Positions 28,378 to 39,548 of a stretch of 64,000 nt of DNA are shown piece by piece. The stretch is from positions 1 to 64,000 of the forward strand of contig UQQU01000001.1 of assembly GCA_900543325.1 (NCBI GenBank), in the 5' to 3' direction. Both the position numbers and the translations under genes were made by a program. This stretch comes from an uncultured Clostridium sp. (GTDB lineage: Bacteria > Bacillota > Clostridia > Clostridiales > Clostridiaceae). A model generated the notes under the pieces. It did not search any database and had not been told where the DNA came from. It saw only the letters and a list, made by a program, of their open reading frames with translations. Each line of letters begins with the position of its first letter. Positions within the stretch are counted from its first letter, which is position 1.

Positions 28378-29922
28378 TTATTTAGCAAAATCCACAGCTC
28401 TTATTTCTCTTATTACATTAATCTTAATTTGCCCTGGATACTCTAATTGTTCTTCAACACTTTTAGCTAAATCACGAGCTAATTCAATAGAACCAGCATC
28501 GTCTAATTGTTCTGGTTTAACCATGATTCTAATTTCTCTTCCAGCTTGAATGGCATATGACTTATCTACGCCCTCATAAGAATTTGCAATTTCTTCAAGT
28601 TTCTCTAATCTCTTAATATAAGCTTCTAGCGTTTCTCTTCTTGCACCAGGTCTAGCTGCTGATATTGCATCAGCTGCTTGAACTAAAACAGCCTCTAAAG
28701 ACATCATTTCAACATCACCATGGTGCGCTGCAATAGCATTAACAACTAAAGGTGATTCATGATACTTTTTAGCAAAATCCCCACCAATTAAAGCATGAGG
28801 TCCTTCTTGCTCTTGATCTATTGCTTTACCAATGTCATGCAATAATCCAGCCCTTTTAGCTAAATTTACATCAAGACCTAATTCTGAAGCCATTACGCTT
28901 GCTAAGTATGCAACTTCTATTGAATGTTTTAACACATTTTGACCATAGCTAGTTCTATACTTTAATCTTCCTAAAAGTCTTATAATTTCAGGATGTAAAC
29001 CATGTACACCTGTTTCTAAAGTCGCTTGTTCGCCTTCTTCTTTAATATCATTTTCAACATCTTTTTTGGCTCTTTCAACCATTTCCTCAATTCTAGCTGG
29101 ATGTATTCTTCCATCTACAATCAATTTTTCAAGTGCTATTCTAGCTACTTCTCTTCTTATAGGATCGAAACTAGATAAAATAACCGCTTCTGGAGTATCA
29201 TCAATTATTAAATCTACTCCTGTTAATGTTTCGAGTGTTCTTATGTTTCTACCTTCTCTTCCAATAATTCTGCCTTTCATTTCATCATTTGGTAATGCAA
29301 CCACATGAACTGTTGATTCAGATACATGATCAGCTGCACATCTTTGAATTGCAGTAGTTATAATTTCTCTAGACTTTTTATCAGCCTCTTCTTTAGCTTT
29401 TGATTCAATTTCTTTAATCAATAAAGCTGCATCATGAGAAACTTCCTTTCTAACTTCTCCTAGAAGAATTTCTTTAGCTTCTTCTGATGTTAAGTTTGAA
29501 ATTCTCTCTAATTCTTCTCTTCTTTTTGCATATAACTGCTGAACATTTTCTTCCATTTGATCAATTTCTTGCAATCTCTTATTGATAGTTTCTTCTTTCT
29601 TTTCTAAAAGATCACTCTTTTTGTCTAAAGATTCTTCTCTTTGAAGAATTCTTCTTTCAAGCCTTTGAATTTCATTTCTTCTCTCACGAGAATCTCTGTC
29701 TAAATCATTTCTTAGTCTGTGAACCTCTTCTTTAGCCTCTAAAATAGCTTCCTTTTTAGTCGCTTCAGCTTCTCTTTTAGCTTTTTCCACTAAATCATCA
29801 GCTTCTTTTTCTAAAAATAAAACTTTCTTTTGCGTGGCTTTTTGTATAGCTTTGTATACGATAAAACCGAATACTACTAATAATAAAATATCAACCAATA
29901 TCATTGGTAATATATTATTCAA
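28378..29922 (-). CDS. rny: Ribonuclease Y
   Basis: RNase Y is the membrane-anchored endoribonuclease that starts mRNA decay in Firmicutes. It has an N-terminal membrane helix ([22 protein letters not shown]), a long coiled coil (about 30-200), a KH domain ([15 protein letters not shown]) and an HD domain ([10 protein letters not shown], about 365). TTG 29922 is preferred as the start: AGGAGGTG lies 6 bp before it and the protein becomes 514 residues, as usual. ATG 29940 would contain that ribosome site. Confidence 0.94.
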   Translation of the reverse strand: MNNILPMILVDILLLVVFGFIVYKAIQKATQKKVLFLEKEADDLVEKAKREAEATKKEAILEAKEEVHRLRNDLDRDSRERRNEIQRLERRILQREESLDKKSDLLEKKEETINKRLQEIDQMEENVQQLYAKRREELERISNLTSEEAKEILLGEVRKEVSHDAALLIKEIESKAKEEADKKSREIITTAIQRCAADHVSESTVHVVALPNDEMKGRIIGREGRNIRTLETLTGVDLIIDDTPEAVILSSFDPIRREVARIALEKLIVDGRIHPARIEEMVERAKKDVENDIKEEGEQATLETGVHGLHPEIIRLLGRLKYRTSYGQNVLKHSIEVAYLASVMASELGLDVNLAKRAGLLHDIGKAIDQEQEGPHALIGGDFAKKYHESPLVVNAIAAHHGDVEMMSLEAVLVQAADAISAARPGARRETLEAYIKRLEKLEEIANSYEGVDKSYAIQAGREIRIMVKPEQLDDAGSIELARDLAKSVEEQLEYPGQIKINVIREIRAVDFAK

Positions 29923-30029
29923 ATTAACACCTCCTCGCATAAATCTCTATTTATATTTGAATAGAGAACGTCTAGGTGCCATATTATTCTCACTGTCCCT
30001 ATGAATATGATAAACCAGTATTTGTTATT

Positions 30030-30058
30030 ATTTTACCTTAAAAACAAAATTATGTCAA
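30030..30058 (-). promoter_or_regulatory. Sigma-A promoter of rny
   Basis: On the minus strand, a consensus TTGACA (30053-30058), a 17-bp spacer and TAAAAT (30030-30035). The leader would be about 100 nt and includes a small CTCTATT...AATAGAG hairpin near 29944-29965. Confidence 0.8.
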
Positions 30059-30137
30059 GATTAGTTGATTGTTATATGCCCATACGAAATTATAGACATA
30101 CACTTCTTTTTTAGTATTCCCTATTTAAATAGATATA

Positions 30138-30181
30138 TTAAAGGGACTATATAAATAATATTAATTATATAGTCCCTTTAA
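30138..30181 (-). terminator. Terminator of recA
   Basis: Perfect 17-bp arms (30138-30154 and 30165-30181) carry the core AAAGGGACTATAT. The stem ends 5 bp before the recA stop. Confidence 0.85.
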
Positions 30182-30185
30182 TTAC

Positions 30186-31229
30186 TTATTTATTTTCTTT
30201 TTTATCTATTTTTTTACTTTTATCTTCCATTAACGGTAATTCATATTTTGCTCTTATCTTATTTTCAATTTCTAATGCAATTTCTGGATTCTCTTTTAAA
30301 TATTGCTTAGCGTTTTCTCTACCTTGCCCTAATCTTATTTCTCCGTAAGAGAACCAAGCACCACTCTTTTGAACAATATTTTCTTTAACACCAACGTCAA
30401 CAATATTTCCTGTTCTAGAAATACCCTCATTATACATTATGTCAAATTCAGCTTGCTTAAATGGAGGAGCGACCTTATTTTTCATTATCTTAACTCTTGT
30501 TCTGTTACCAACAATTTCGTCACCTTGCTTTATTGAATCTATTCTTCTTACATCCATTCTTATACTTGAATAGAATTTAAGAGCTCTTCCTCCTGTAGTT
30601 GTTTCTGGGTTCCCAAACATAACTCCAACTTTTTCTCTTAATTGATTTATGAAAATAACTACGCATTTAGACTTATTAATTGTACCAGTTAATTTTCTTA
30701 AGGCTTGAGACATTAATCTAGCTTGTAATCCAACGTGAGAATCTCCCATTTCACCTTCTATTTCAGCTCTTGGAACTAAGGCTGCAACTGAGTCAACTAC
30801 AAGAACATCTATAGCTCCAGATCTAACTAAGGCTTCTGCAATTTCAAGACCTTGTTCTCCTGTATCTGGTTGAGATACTATAAGATTCTCTGTATCTACC
30901 CCTACGTTTCTTGCATAACTTGGATCTAAAGCATGCTCAGCATCTACGAAAGCTACTGCTCCACCTAATTTTTGAGCTTCTGCAGCTACATGTAATGCAA
31001 CTGTTGTTTTACCTGAACTTTCTGGTCCATAAATTTCTATTATTCTTCCTCTTGGAACTCCACCTATTCCTAAAGCTATATCTAAATCAAGGCAACCAGT
31101 TGAAATTGAATCTATATTCAAAGTACTGTGCTCACCTAACTTCATTACAGAACCTTTACCAAATTGCTTCTCAATTTGACTCATTGCATTCTCAATTGCT
31201 TTTAACTTATTTTCATCTATATTTGCCAT
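30186..31229 (-). CDS. recA: Recombinase RecA
   Basis: RecA is the strand-exchange ATPase and the co-protease for LexA. Walker A GPESSGKT (about residue 67), the Walker B segment [22 protein letters not shown] and [20 protein letters not shown] are intact. Its 347 residues are full length, ending in a Lys/Glu/Asp-rich tail. It has its own promoter with a perfect LexA box, so it should be SOS-inducible. Confidence 0.97.
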   Translation of the reverse strand: MANIDENKLKAIENAMSQIEKQFGKGSVMKLGEHSTLNIDSISTGCLDLDIALGIGGVPRGRIIEIYGPESSGKTTVALHVAAEAQKLGGAVAFVDAEHALDPSYARNVGVDTENLIVSQPDTGEQGLEIAEALVRSGAIDVLVVDSVAALVPRAEIEGEMGDSHVGLQARLMSQALRKLTGTINKSKCVVIFINQLREKVGVMFGNPETTTGGRALKFYSSIRMDVRRIDSIKQGDEIVGNRTRVKIMKNKVAPPFKQAEFDIMYNEGISRTGNIVDVGVKENIVQKSGAWFSYGEIRLGQGRENAKQYLKENPEIALEIENKIRAKYELPLMEDKSKKIDKKENK

Positions 31230-31248
31230 AAAATAACCACCCTTTCAT

Positions 31249-31301
31249 GAACATTTGTTCTTCTATGACTAAATTATAATTTATATTTAATTTATAGTCA
31301 A
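31249..31301 (-). promoter_or_regulatory. recA promoter with perfect LexA box
   Basis: On the minus strand, TTGACT (31296-31301), 17 bp and TATAAT (31273-31278) form the promoter. GAACATTTGTTC (31249-31260) is a perfect GAAC-N4-GTTC operator just after the expected transcription start, 20 bp before the recA start codon. Confidence 0.88.
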
Positions 31302-31326
31302 CATTTATTATATTTTTTATATATTA

Positions 31327-31360
31327 AAAGTTCCTACTATAAAATATAGAAGGAACCTTT
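31327..31360 (-). terminator. Terminator after pgsA
   Basis: AAAGTTCCTACTAT pairs with ATAGAAGGAACCTTT with one mismatch, and is followed by T on the minus strand. Confidence 0.7.
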
Positions 31361-31397
31361 TTTAAAAATTATATCCACTTTAGCTATTATTAAACAT

Positions 31398-31985
31398 CTA
31401 TTTCATAGAAATTACATGTCTATTCTTTACAAAATAATCAATTCCTGAAATTATTGTTATTAAAACAGCTATAAACATTATAGTTTCTGGTACATACGTA
31501 AAGAAACCACTTAGGAAGCTATTATTATTTACAAAACTTATTGCATTTGCAGATGTATTAATATTTACCTTTAATAATAATAATAATATTGCTATCATCT
31601 GTGTTACTGTTTTAATTTTCCCCCACCAACTAGCAGCAATAACTATACCATCAGATGCAGCTAATGTTCTTAATCCTGATACAGCAAACTCTCTTGCTAA
31701 AATAATCACCACAGCCCAACCTGCTACTAACTTAAGTTCAACTAAAGAAACCAATGCCGCTGTTACTAATAACTTATCTGCTAATGGATCCATAAATTTC
31801 CCAAAATTAGTTATTTGATTTCTACTTCTAGCTATATACCCATCTAATTGATCAGTAAGCGATGCTATAATAAATATAACAGTTGCTATTATTGATCCAT
31901 AAGGAATATCTTTTACTGTTATAAAAACCAAGAAGACAGGTACTAAAAAGATTCTAATCATTGTCAATTTATTTGCTAAATTCAT
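31398..31985 (-). CDS. pgsA: CDP-diacylglycerol-glycerol-3-phosphate 3-phosphatidyltransferase
   Basis: PgsA makes phosphatidylglycerol phosphate, the route to anionic phospholipids. The CDP-alcohol phosphotransferase motif is visible as [27 protein letters not shown] (about residues 43-69). Several membrane helices follow. The first 17 bp overlap the end of rimO, and its GAGAGG ribosome site lies inside rimO, so the two are coupled. Confidence 0.94.
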   Translation of the reverse strand: MNLANKLTMIRIFLVPVFLVFITVKDIPYGSIIATVIFIIASLTDQLDGYIARSRNQITNFGKFMDPLADKLLVTAALVSLVELKLVAGWAVVIILAREFAVSGLRTLAASDGIVIAASWWGKIKTVTQMIAILLLLLKVNINTSANAISFVNNNSFLSGFFTYVPETIMFIAVLITIISGIDYFVKNRHVISMK

Positions 31986-33306
31986 CTAAAACCTCTCCCA
32001 TTAAATCGTACTCCATAACATCATTAATCTTAACTTTTACTATATCACCTAAATTTAATGATTTTTCTTTTTTTATGTAAATAAGACCATCAATCTCAGG
32101 AGCCATTTCATAGCTTCTTCCAATGTAATATTCTCCATTATTTCCATCTATAATAGTATCATAAATATTTCCTATTTTCAATTTATTTTGAGCCTTAACT
32201 ACATCTCTTTGAATTGCCATAAGCTTCTTTTGACGTTGGATCTTAACCTCTTCATCAATTTGACAATCCATTTTAGCAGCTGGAGTATCTTCCTCTTGAG
32301 AATACGCAAATACTCCCACATTTTCCAGTTTATAATCCTTTAAGAAATTCTCTAACTCTTCAAAATTTTCCTCTGTCTCACCAGGGAACCCAACGATTAA
32401 AGATGTTCTTAAAGCTATTCCAGGAACCTTGCTTCTTAAAGTATCAATTTTACTAATAATAGCCTCTTTATTAGTTCTTCTTCCCATTTTCTTTAAAACA
32501 TCACTACTTATGTGTTGAATTGGTAAGTCTAAATATTTAACAACTTTTTCATTTGTAGCAATTTCTTCAATTAATTCATCCGTAATTTCTTCAGGATAGC
32601 AATATAACAATCTTATCCATTCAACACCTTCTATTTTAGATATTTTAGATATTAAATCGTGAAGCATTCTTTTACCATAGATATCTACTCCGTAATCAGT
32701 TAAATCTTGAGCAATTAAAATTATTTCCTTAACCCCATTATTAACTAACATATTTACTTCATCTAAAATATTTTTTTCTAATCTACTTCTAAACTTTCCT
32801 CTAATTTTAGGAATTATGCAGTAAGTGCAGAAATTATTACATCCTTCGGCAATTCTAACATATGCAGTATGTTGCTTAGTTGTTAACAATCTGATCCCTT
32901 CATTAACTCCCTCATCACTATAAGTTGCTGATGAAATTCTTTTATGATCCTTTATAAAATCTAGTATTAATCTGTGTAATTTCATATAATCATTAACACC
33001 CATTAATATATCTATTTCAGGAATTAAATCTAATAGTTCATCTCCATATCTTTGAGTTAAGCATCCTGTAGCAATTAACATTTTACATTTATATTTATTT
33101 TTATATTCTGCCATTTCTAAAATTGTATCAATAGATTCTTGTTTAGCACTTTCTATGAATCCACATGTATTAACAATAATTATGTCTGCTTTCTTTGCAT
33201 CATTAGTTATCTCATAATGTTTGTTTATTGACCCCAATATTAATTCTGAATCAACTCTATTTTTATCGCATCCTAAGCTGACCATTCCAACTTTATATTT
33301 TTCCAA
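31969..33306 (-). CDS. rimO: Ribosomal protein uS12 methylthiotransferase RimO
   Basis: RimO is a radical-SAM enzyme that methylthiolates an Asp of ribosomal protein S12. It has cysteines in [25 protein letters not shown] and ATGCLTQRY, the radical-SAM motif CNNFCTYC (about residue 158) and a TRAM domain at the end. The [11 protein letters not shown] and [13 protein letters not shown] motifs separate it from MiaB, encoded at 7.8 kb. The start is a TTG (33306), with AGGAGG 9 bp upstream. Confidence 0.94.
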   Translation of the reverse strand: MEKYKVGMVSLGCDKNRVDSELILGSINKHYEITNDAKKADIIIVNTCGFIESAKQESIDTILEMAEYKNKYKCKMLIATGCLTQRYGDELLDLIPEIDILMGVNDYMKLHRLILDFIKDHKRISSATYSDEGVNEGIRLLTTKQHTAYVRIAEGCNNFCTYCIIPKIRGKFRSRLEKNILDEVNMLVNNGVKEIILIAQDLTDYGVDIYGKRMLHDLISKISKIEGVEWIRLLYCYPEEITDELIEEIATNEKVVKYLDLPIQHISSDVLKKMGRRTNKEAIISKIDTLRSKVPGIALRTSLIVGFPGETEENFEELENFLKDYKLENVGVFAYSQEEDTPAAKMDCQIDEEVKIQRQKKLMAIQRDVVKAQNKLKIGNIYDTIIDGNNGEYYIGRSYEMAPEIDGLIYIKKEKSLNLGDIVKVKINDVMEYDLMGEVLDEFSK

Positions 33307-33379
33307 AATAATTTCCTCCTAAGTTCAAATAATAATATTTATTGTAATTTAACTATCTTATATTTACAAGTGTTTTATA

Positions 33380-35758
33380 CTATTGACTATCATACATATC
33401 TTCTTTTTCAATTAACACTTGTCTTGGTTTACTTCCATCCTTTTCAGAAATCACACCACGTTCTTCCAACTCATCCATTATTCTAGATGCCCTATTAAAT
33501 CCGACTCTTAATTTTCTTTGTATAAAAGACGTTGAAGCTTGTTGATATTCTACAACTATTTTCATAGCCTCTTCTAATAACTCATCACCTTCATTAGTCA
33601 CTATAGATTCAGTACTTACTTCATTATTTATATGATTTAATATATCTTCTGAATAATCAACATCTTCATCAGATTGCTTTATAAAGTCAACTACATTTTC
33701 AACTTCTTCTTCAGAAATAAATGCCCCTTGAACTCTAACAGGTTTATTCTCGCCTATAGGATAATATAGCATATCCCCTCTACCAAGAAGTTTTTCAGCT
33801 CCAACCTGATCTAGTATAGTTCTTGAATCTGTTCCAGATGAAACAGCAAAAGAAACTCTAGAAGGTATATTAGCCTTTATTACTCCTGTTATTACATCTA
33901 CAGATGGTCTTTGTGTAGCTATAATCAAGTGCATCCCTGCCGCTCTAGCCATTTGTGCTAACCTACAAATATAATCTTCTACATCATTAGGACATGCCAT
34001 CATCAAATCTGCAAGTTCATCTACAATTACTACTATATAAGGTAATTTTTCTTGTATTTCCCCTTTATCAAAAAGATTATTATATGATTCTATATTTTTC
34101 ACCTTCATTTGAGAGAATAAATTATATCGTTTGTTCATCTCATTAACTGCCCAATTAAGAGCTCCTGCAGCCTTTTTAGGATCTGTTACAACAGGGATTA
34201 ATAAATGTGGTATTCCATTATAAACACTCAACTCAACAACTTTAGGATCAACCATAAGAAGCTTAACTTGATCTGGAGAGTACTTATATAATAAACTTAT
34301 TATAAGGGAGTTTATACAAACAGATTTTCCTGAACCAGTGGCTCCTGCAATTAACATATGTGGCATTTTACTCAAATCACCGACTATACATTTTCCAGTA
34401 ATGTCTTTCCCTAATGCAAAAGCTAAATTTTTATTAGTATTTGTAAACTCTTTAGAATCAAGAACTTCCCTTAGAAATACAGGTGACTGCTTTTTATTAG
34501 GTACTTCAATACCAATAGCTGCTTTTCCTGGAATCGGCGCCTCCATTCTAACTCCATTTGCTGCTAACCCTAAAGCGATATCATCTTGTAAGTTAACTAT
34601 TTTGGATACTTTTACCCCCGGACTTGGTTGCAGTTCAAATCTAGTAACAGAGGGTCCTTTAGTAACTTGGACTACTTTAGCCTCTACTCCAAAGTTAGAA
34701 AGAGTTTCTTCTAATTTATTTGCATTTTCAATTAAATCTTTTTTATCTTCATTTTTTAATTTAAGTTTAGAGTTTACATTTAGTAAGTCCATAGTAGGGA
34801 ATAAGTAATCTTTTTTAACTGTTTCACCTACTTCATTTATTGAATGTTCTATCTCCTTACTTACAACTTCTTTATCTGCATGAGATAAATTTTTACTATG
34901 TCTTCTTGAGCTACTCACACTATCAGACATATTATTTCGTTCGTAAACTTCAGTATTCTCCAAATTAAAATTTTGAAGAGGATTCATATCTTGTAACTCT
35001 GAGTTTTTCATGAAATCAAGTATTTGTATTTTATTATTTATCCCTTTTATAAATTCATCCTCTTCATTCTTTCCATCAGGAACTATAACTTCAATAGTAT
35101 CATTATTAATATTTTTTTCTTTTCTTTTTCTAACTTTCTCTTTTTTAACTTCATTTTTAGAAAAACCAATTCCTATAAATGCAGTTATCATCTTCTTTCC
35201 CTTTACATATATATCATATAAAGTTATATCCATTAATAATATCATTCCTATTAAAAATAAAGTACTATATAATATATAACTTCCTATATAACCTATTAAC
35301 TTTGATAATGGATATGCAATCAGAAAACCAAAAAATCCACCATGAAGAGAATAATTATTTGAAAAATGCATTTTTTTAATCATTTCTAAAAAACTTTCAT
35401 TGTTATATGCAGAACCGCTGGCAAACTGAATTGACATCGTACTACAAAATAACCAAATAACTATAGCAATTACTGTAATACTAAAAAATCTCCTAGAGTA
35501 TTTTATCGTCCCCTTAGACCTTATTGTATCTATGCCAAAATAAACAAGGTATACAGGCACAAGATATACTATAATACCAAATATATTATACATTGTTTTT
35601 CTAGATATTACTGATAAAACTCCAGCTAGATCTGTATAAGTTGAAAATGCTAGTAATATTCCTATTGCAATATATAATACTGCTTTAACATCCCCTTTCT
35701 TCTCATCAGATTCATTACCTTTCTTTTTTATATTTCTTTTTTTACTCCCTGTTCCCAT
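33380..35758 (-). CDS. ftsK: DNA translocase FtsK/SpoIIIE
   Basis: This septal DNA pump moves chromosome ends during division or sporulation. It has a basic N-terminus, about four membrane helices (residues 27-190) and a charged linker (190-330). The RecA-like motor has Walker A GATGSGKS (about 470-477) and [23 protein letters not shown]-terminal gamma winged helix ([21 protein letters not shown]) reads chromosomal polarity sequences. At 792 residues it resembles Bacillus SpoIIIE. GAGGTGAT precedes the ATG. Confidence 0.94.
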   Translation of the reverse strand: MGTGSKKRNIKKKGNESDEKKGDVKAVLYIAIGILLAFSTYTDLAGVLSVISRKTMYNIFGIIVYLVPVYLVYFGIDTIRSKGTIKYSRRFFSITVIAIVIWLFCSTMSIQFASGSAYNNESFLEMIKKMHFSNNYSLHGGFFGFLIAYPLSKLIGYIGSYILYSTLFLIGMILLMDITLYDIYVKGKKMITAFIGIGFSKNEVKKEKVRKRKEKNINNDTIEVIVPDGKNEEDEFIKGINNKIQILDFMKNSELQDMNPLQNFNLENTEVYERNNMSDSVSSSRRHSKNLSHADKEVVSKEIEHSINEVGETVKKDYLFPTMDLLNVNSKLKLKNEDKKDLIENANKLEETLSNFGVEAKVVQVTKGPSVTRFELQPSPGVKVSKIVNLQDDIALGLAANGVRMEAPIPGKAAIGIEVPNKKQSPVFLREVLDSKEFTNTNKNLAFALGKDITGKCIVGDLSKMPHMLIAGATGSGKSVCINSLIISLLYKYSPDQVKLLMVDPKVVELSVYNGIPHLLIPVVTDPKKAAGALNWAVNEMNKRYNLFSQMKVKNIESYNNLFDKGEIQEKLPYIVVIVDELADLMMACPNDVEDYICRLAQMARAAGMHLIIATQRPSVDVITGVIKANIPSRVSFAVSSGTDSRTILDQVGAEKLLGRGDMLYYPIGENKPVRVQGAFISEEEVENVVDFIKQSDEDVDYSEDILNHINNEVSTESIVTNEGDELLEEAMKIVVEYQQASTSFIQRKLRVGFNRASRIMDELEERGVISEKDGSKPRQVLIEKEDMYDSQ

Positions 35759-35843
35759 TAAATCACCTCTATATTAAAAAAACATCATTTTTAGCAAATT
35801 TTATTATATTATAGCTTATAAATATTTTAAACACATTTTAAAT

Positions 35844-35877
35844 AAAAAAGAAACTCCTTAATCGGAATTTCTTTTTT
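35844..35877 (-). terminator. Terminator of tepA
   Basis: AAAAAAGAAACTCC pairs with GGAATTTCTTTTTT with one mismatch and has a T run on the minus strand. Confidence 0.8.
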
Positions 35878-35885
35878 ATTTTACT

Positions 35886-36656
35886 TTATTTATCCTTTTC
35901 TTGATTATTTCTTATAAGTTCATCTAGTTTATCTAAAGCATCCTTTATTCCACCAACATTATCTATTAATCCACATTCTACTGCCTGTTCTCCAATTAAA
36001 ATAGTTCCCATATCATTTAATAACTCATCTGATTTTAACATCATTCTTTCTAATTCATCCTTATCTATTTTAGATGTTCTAACAATAAAGTTATTTATAC
36101 GTTCTTGCATCTTCTTAAAATAATGGAATGTTTGCGCTACTCCAATTACAAAACCATTCATTCTAACAGGATGAACTATCATAGTTGCTGATGGAGTAAT
36201 AAATGAATAATCTGCTGAAGTAGCTAAAGGAACTCCTATAGAATGCCCACCACCAATTACAATAGAAACTGTTGGTTTTGATAAAGAACATATCATTTCT
36301 GCAATAGCCAAACCTGCCTCAACATCTCCACCTACTGTATTTAATACAATTAATATTCCTTTTACTTTATCATTTTGCTCCATAGAAATTAATTGTGGGA
36401 TTATATGTTCATATTTTGTAGCTTTAGTTTGTGGTGGTAAAACTACATGACCTTCAATTTGACCAATTATCGGCAAAATTTGAATACTTTGATCCGGTCC
36501 TGACATATTACTAGTTCCTAATTCTTTTATTTCAGAAACCTTTGCTTGTTCCTTTTTTAATTTTTCTTCTTCATTGTTCTCTGTTTTTTCTTCCGCATTT
36601 ACATTTCCACATTTTAACTCTTGATAAATATTTTTTTCATAAGTTTGTTCATTCAT
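35886..36656 (-). CDS. tepA: ClpP-like translocation-enhancing protease TepA
   Basis: This cytoplasmic ClpP-fold serine protease of the TepA/YmfB family usually lies beside ftsK, as here. After a Lys/Glu-rich N-terminus of about 70 residues come LNTVGGDVEAGLAIAEMI, the nucleophile region GGGHSIGVPLATSADYSF and the His region TMIVHPVRMNGFVIG. GGAGG precedes the ATG. Its substrates are unclear. Confidence 0.85.
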   Translation of the reverse strand: MNEQTYEKNIYQELKCGNVNAEEKTENNEEEKLKKEQAKVSEIKELGTSNMSGPDQSIQILPIIGQIEGHVVLPPQTKATKYEHIIPQLISMEQNDKVKGILIVLNTVGGDVEAGLAIAEMICSLSKPTVSIVIGGGHSIGVPLATSADYSFITPSATMIVHPVRMNGFVIGVAQTFHYFKKMQERINNFIVRTSKIDKDELERMMLKSDELLNDMGTILIGEQAVECGLIDNVGGIKDALDKLDELIRNNQEKDK

Positions 36657-36710
36657 ATTATTTTCCTCCGTATATAAAATTTAATTTCAATATATACTTT
36701 TTAATATATA

Positions 36711-37388
36711 TTAGCCTCTAATATCTAAAACAACTGCATAAAGTATTTTTCCATTTTTATATGTACCTTCAACTCCAACTACTATTTTCTTATCTAATTG
36801 CGGAACTTTTATAGTACCTCTTTTCATTTCCAACTCTTTAATTTCATCATCCCAAATATAAGCTCTAACTTTAATAGGTTTCTCACTAAATTCAAAATTT
36901 ATTACTTCTCCAGCCCTAACTTTCAAAGAAGGTTTTTTCAAAAGTATTTGATAATCATCAAAATTAGTTTTATCAAGTTCACTTTCAGTATTATCATCTT
37001 CTATAACAAAGTGATATGAACATAAATATTTAGCTGAATGTTTACCTCTCAACCTCACTATTAATGATGGTATATATTCATTTTCTTTGCTTTTTTTAGC
37101 TTCACTTTTTTTCTTTGCTTTTTCATCATTTTTTTCTACATTTTCAGTTTCACCTAACTCTTCTCTCTTTTCCTGCTCTTTCTTTCTAATTTCTTCTAAT
37201 CTTTGTTGATCTATTTGCCTCCTTTCCTCTTTTAATTCCTTTTTTAACTCTTCTAAAGTTTTGTATGGCTCATTCTCTATCTCTTCATTCTGTTCTGTAC
37301 TTTCATTTGGTTCTGCATATGCCATATTACAATTTAAGGTTATTAGCATAATTAATATTAAGTTAAATAGAAATATATTTTTTCGCAT
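36711..37388 (-). CDS. Secreted or surface protein of unknown function
   Basis: An N-terminal signal peptide (KNIFLFNLILIMLITLNCNMAYA, likely cut after AYA) leads into a highly charged Glu/Lys helix (about residues 35-105). A beta-rich domain follows (about 110-225, from YIPSLIVRLRGKHSA to KILYAVVLDIRG) that looks immunoglobulin-like. GAGGTG precedes the ATG. It lies upstream of tepA with only 54 bp between, so it may share that transcript. I do not recognise the family. Confidence 0.6.
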   Translation of the reverse strand: MRKNIFLFNLILIMLITLNCNMAYAEPNESTEQNEEIENEPYKTLEELKKELKEERRQIDQQRLEEIRKKEQEKREELGETENVEKNDEKAKKKSEAKKSKENEYIPSLIVRLRGKHSAKYLCSYHFVIEDDNTESELDKTNFDDYQILLKKPSLKVRAGEVINFEFSEKPIKVRAYIWDDEIKELEMKRGTIKVPQLDKKIVVGVEGTYKNGKILYAVVLDIRG

Positions 37389-37463
37389 CTAACAACACCT
37401 CTAGAGTTTCTTTCTAAAATAGTTTCTCCATAATCCTATAAATAAATTTATGATTAATAAAAA

Positions 37464-37499
37464 AGTGCACCAAAAATTTGATACACTTTTTGGTACACT
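37464..37499 (-). terminator. Terminator of the Gly/Cys-rich protein gene
   Basis: AGTGCACCAAAAA (37464-37476) pairs with TTTTTGGTACACT (37487-37499), with one G-T pair and a T run on the minus strand. Confidence 0.85.
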
Positions 37500-37509
37500 A
37501 AGCTATAAA

Positions 37510-37755
37510 TTACCAGCAACCGCCACCGAAGAATAATAATAAAATTATCCACCAAGCCCAGCCGCCGCCAAAGCCACCGCAATTGCCAAAGCCACCGCAA
37601 TTACCAAAGCCACCACAATTACCGAAACCTCCACAGCCACCGCAATTATTAAAACCTCCACAACCGAAATTATTACAATTGCAAGGATTACAACAAGTAC
37701 AGCAACAATTGTTTTGGCAGCAATTGTTTCTTCTACAACAACACTTCTTTGACAT
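37510..37755 (-). CDS. Small Cys/Asn/Gly-rich repeat protein with hydrophobic tail
   Basis: The 81-residue protein begins with a cysteine block (MSKKCCCRRNNCCQNNCCCTCCNPCNCNN) and continues with repeated GGFGNC units. It ends in GGGWAWWIILLLFFGGGCW. The hydrophobic Gly/Trp tail resembles YjcZ-type sporulation proteins, and the Cys block could bind metal or cross-link in a spore coat. Both are inferences. ATG 37755 is chosen over 37764 because GGAG then has normal spacing. It is flanked by a terminator and a divergent regulator gene. Confidence 0.6.
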   Translation of the reverse strand: MSKKCCCRRNNCCQNNCCCTCCNPCNCNNFGCGGFNNCGGCGGFGNCGGFGNCGGFGNCGGFGGGWAWWIILLLFFGGGCW

Positions 37756-37907
37756 GTTTCCCATCTCCTATCATTGGTACTTTAATATATAGTATTCAAT
37801 TTTACTTTTTTATGTTCACTAATCTAAATATAATTCTTTATAATTAGACATCATTTATTTTTTTTGTTATTATAATCATATATGGTAATCTAAGGAGTGA
37901 TACATGT

Positions 37908-38297
37908 ATGAATGCCAATAGAAATAGACTTATAGCGCCTAGAAATGTTGTAAACACAAAAATGTTATATTCGTTTTATATATTAAAGGAATTATCAAAA
38001 GGAGAAGTTATATTTGGTAATAAAGTATTAGAAGCATTTAAAGATGTGTTTCAAAATTCAAACTTACCTTTTCCAGTATCATCAAGTACAATTTATGAAA
38101 CTTTATATGATCTTGAAAGTAAGGGCTATGTAATAAGCAAATGGACAGGCGATGATTTTTTAAACAAACGAAGCAAAAAGATTTATTCTATTACTGACGA
38201 TGGTGTTTATTATTATAAACATCATATAGCAGATTACATAGATAACTTAAAAAAGACTAAAAACACTTTAGATTTAATGATTGAAATGTTAAAATAA
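37908..38297 (+). CDS. PadR family transcriptional regulator
   Basis: This 129-residue winged-helix regulator has the PadR core: KMLYSFYILKELSKGEVIFGNKVLEAF, then SSSTIYETLYDLESKGYVISKW, then KIYSITDDGVYYYKHHIADY. AAGGAGTGA precedes the ATG. It is divergent from the Gly/Cys-rich protein gene, and the 150-bp gap could hold a shared control site. Its ligand is unknown; PadR proteins often respond to phenolics or drugs. Confidence 0.82.
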   Translation: MNANRNRLIAPRNVVNTKMLYSFYILKELSKGEVIFGNKVLEAFKDVFQNSNLPFPVSSSTIYETLYDLESKGYVISKWTGDDFLNKRSKKIYSITDDGVYYYKHHIADYIDNLKKTKNTLDLMIEMLK

Positions 38298-38300
38298 AGC

Positions 38301-38334
38301 AAAAGATGATGAGTAATATCCATCATCTTTTTTA
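38301..38334 (+). terminator. Bidirectional terminator
   Basis: AAAAGATGATG (38301-38311) and CATCATCTTTT (38321-38331) are complements between convergent genes. Confidence 0.8.
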
Positions 38335-38937
38335 TTCATGTTCTATATTGCAAATTTCATCTAAAGATTTAAGAATATTTCTATATCCCTCTTTCATTAA
38401 ACAATCGCTATATAATTCTTTATAACTAATATCATCAATATTTTTAGATAAAATTTTAAGATAATTATCTCCATAAATCTTTTCTAATACATTCTTATAG
38501 GAATTTCGCACAGCAATATTATCTGGCGAACCGCTCTTCCAATAGAATTCTACCATTTTAGAGCATTCTTCTAAAACACCATATAGCTGGTAGATATAGC
38601 TTAATTCTTTTAAAGAATAATCGCTACATAAAGAAGCGACTATTTTATGATATTCTTTATAAATAGGTATAGAACTATAAAATCGATACTTTTCCTCCTT
38701 CTGCAAATATCTTATGCTTTGATAAATTGCATTACAAAAATCTAATCTAATAATATTTGCATTAATGTATTTTTCTTGACATTTACACTGCTGTTGATAG
38801 TTTAAATTTTCTTCTTGTATTCTTTTTTGTTCAGTCAAAGAAAATTTACTTACAAACCAACTACAAATAGCTCCAATTACCGAACCTAATACTAATCCTC
38901 CAGCTGATATTAAAGCAGTAACAAGTGCAATAGGCAA
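38332..38937 (-). CDS. Membrane-anchored protein of unknown function
   Basis: One N-terminal membrane helix with small residues (ALVTALISAGGLVLGSVIGAICSWFVS) is followed by a cytoplasmic, mostly helical domain of about 170 residues. There is a CKCQEKY near residue 54. The TTG start at 38937 has AAGGAG about 10 bp upstream. Phage and defence-island proteins often have this layout, but I see no diagnostic motif. No function is assigned. Confidence 0.55.
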   Translation of the reverse strand: MPIALVTALISAGGLVLGSVIGAICSWFVSKFSLTEQKRIQEENLNYQQQCKCQEKYINANIIRLDFCNAIYQSIRYLQKEEKYRFYSSIPIYKEYHKIVASLCSDYSLKELSYIYQLYGVLEECSKMVEFYWKSGSPDNIAVRNSYKNVLEKIYGDNYLKILSKNIDDISYKELYSDCLMKEGYRNILKSLDEICNIEHE

Positions 38938-39088
38938 AAAAACTCACTCCTTACTCATAATATTAATATTAGTATTAGTATTATCATTATCGCATAAAAT
39001 ATTATTTTTATAATTTTAATATTTTATATCTATTTTTTAATTTTTGCATAATATATTTATTAATAATAATTTTATAGGAGAGAATATA

Positions 39089-39520
39089 TTGTCATTTGCA
39101 ATGAATAATTATATCAAGTCATCATATATAAAAAGGATTTCTCTAGAAAAATGTATTAAAAACAATAATAAATTAATCCTTTATTTTTTACCTAAAGATT
39201 ATGAACACTTAAACTTTTCAATGATAATTATTAAAAATACCAAAAATAGAGAGGAGTTTATTTGCCCATTCACAAAAGAACTCCCAAATACAATAACACT
39301 TGATTTAAACCCTCTTTGTTCTTACTTCACAGATTACGAAGGATCTATTTTTATAAATACTCAAAATAAAACAAATGATACAATATTAATTCCTATACTA
39401 CCAGAAAAAAGCATAATAAACTTTGAAAATAATTTAAATAGCACAAGTTTTAAATGGTTTATAAGAATTTTAGATAACGGTGAACTACGTCTATCTAGTA
39501 TAGTTAATAAAAAACACTAG
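39089..39520 (+). CDS. Protein of unknown function (143 aa)
   Basis: The protein is probably beta-rich and soluble, with segments such as KLILYFLPKDYEHLNFSMIIIKN and NTITLDLNPLCSYFTDYEGSIFIN. The start is set at TTG 39089 because AGGAG lies 8 bp upstream; the in-frame ATG at 39044 has no ribosome site. It is a single gene ending in a strong terminator. I cannot assign a family. Confidence 0.5.
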   Translation: MSFAMNNYIKSSYIKRISLEKCIKNNNKLILYFLPKDYEHLNFSMIIIKNTKNREEFICPFTKELPNTITLDLNPLCSYFTDYEGSIFINTQNKTNDTILIPILPEKSIINFENNLNSTSFKWFIRILDNGELRLSSIVNKKH

Positions 39521-39541
39521 GGTAACTCCCTAGTGTTTTTT
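39511..39541 (+). terminator. Bidirectional terminator
   Basis: AAAACACTAGGG (39511-39522) and CCCTAGTGTTTT (39528-39539) are exact complements between convergent genes. Confidence 0.88.
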
Positions 39542-39548
39542 ATCCACC

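Noticed and set aside
29941..30185. Small RNA gene between rny and recA
   Set aside because: The promoter, leader and terminator of the neighbouring genes explain this gap; no independent promoter-terminator pair was found.
34338..34808. 156-codon plus-strand frame opposite ftsK
   Set aside because: It mirrors the conserved motor domain and has no ribosome site or homologous motif.
37560..37690. CRISPR-like short repeats
   Set aside because: The units are contiguous, encode GGFGNC in frame, and have no unique spacers.
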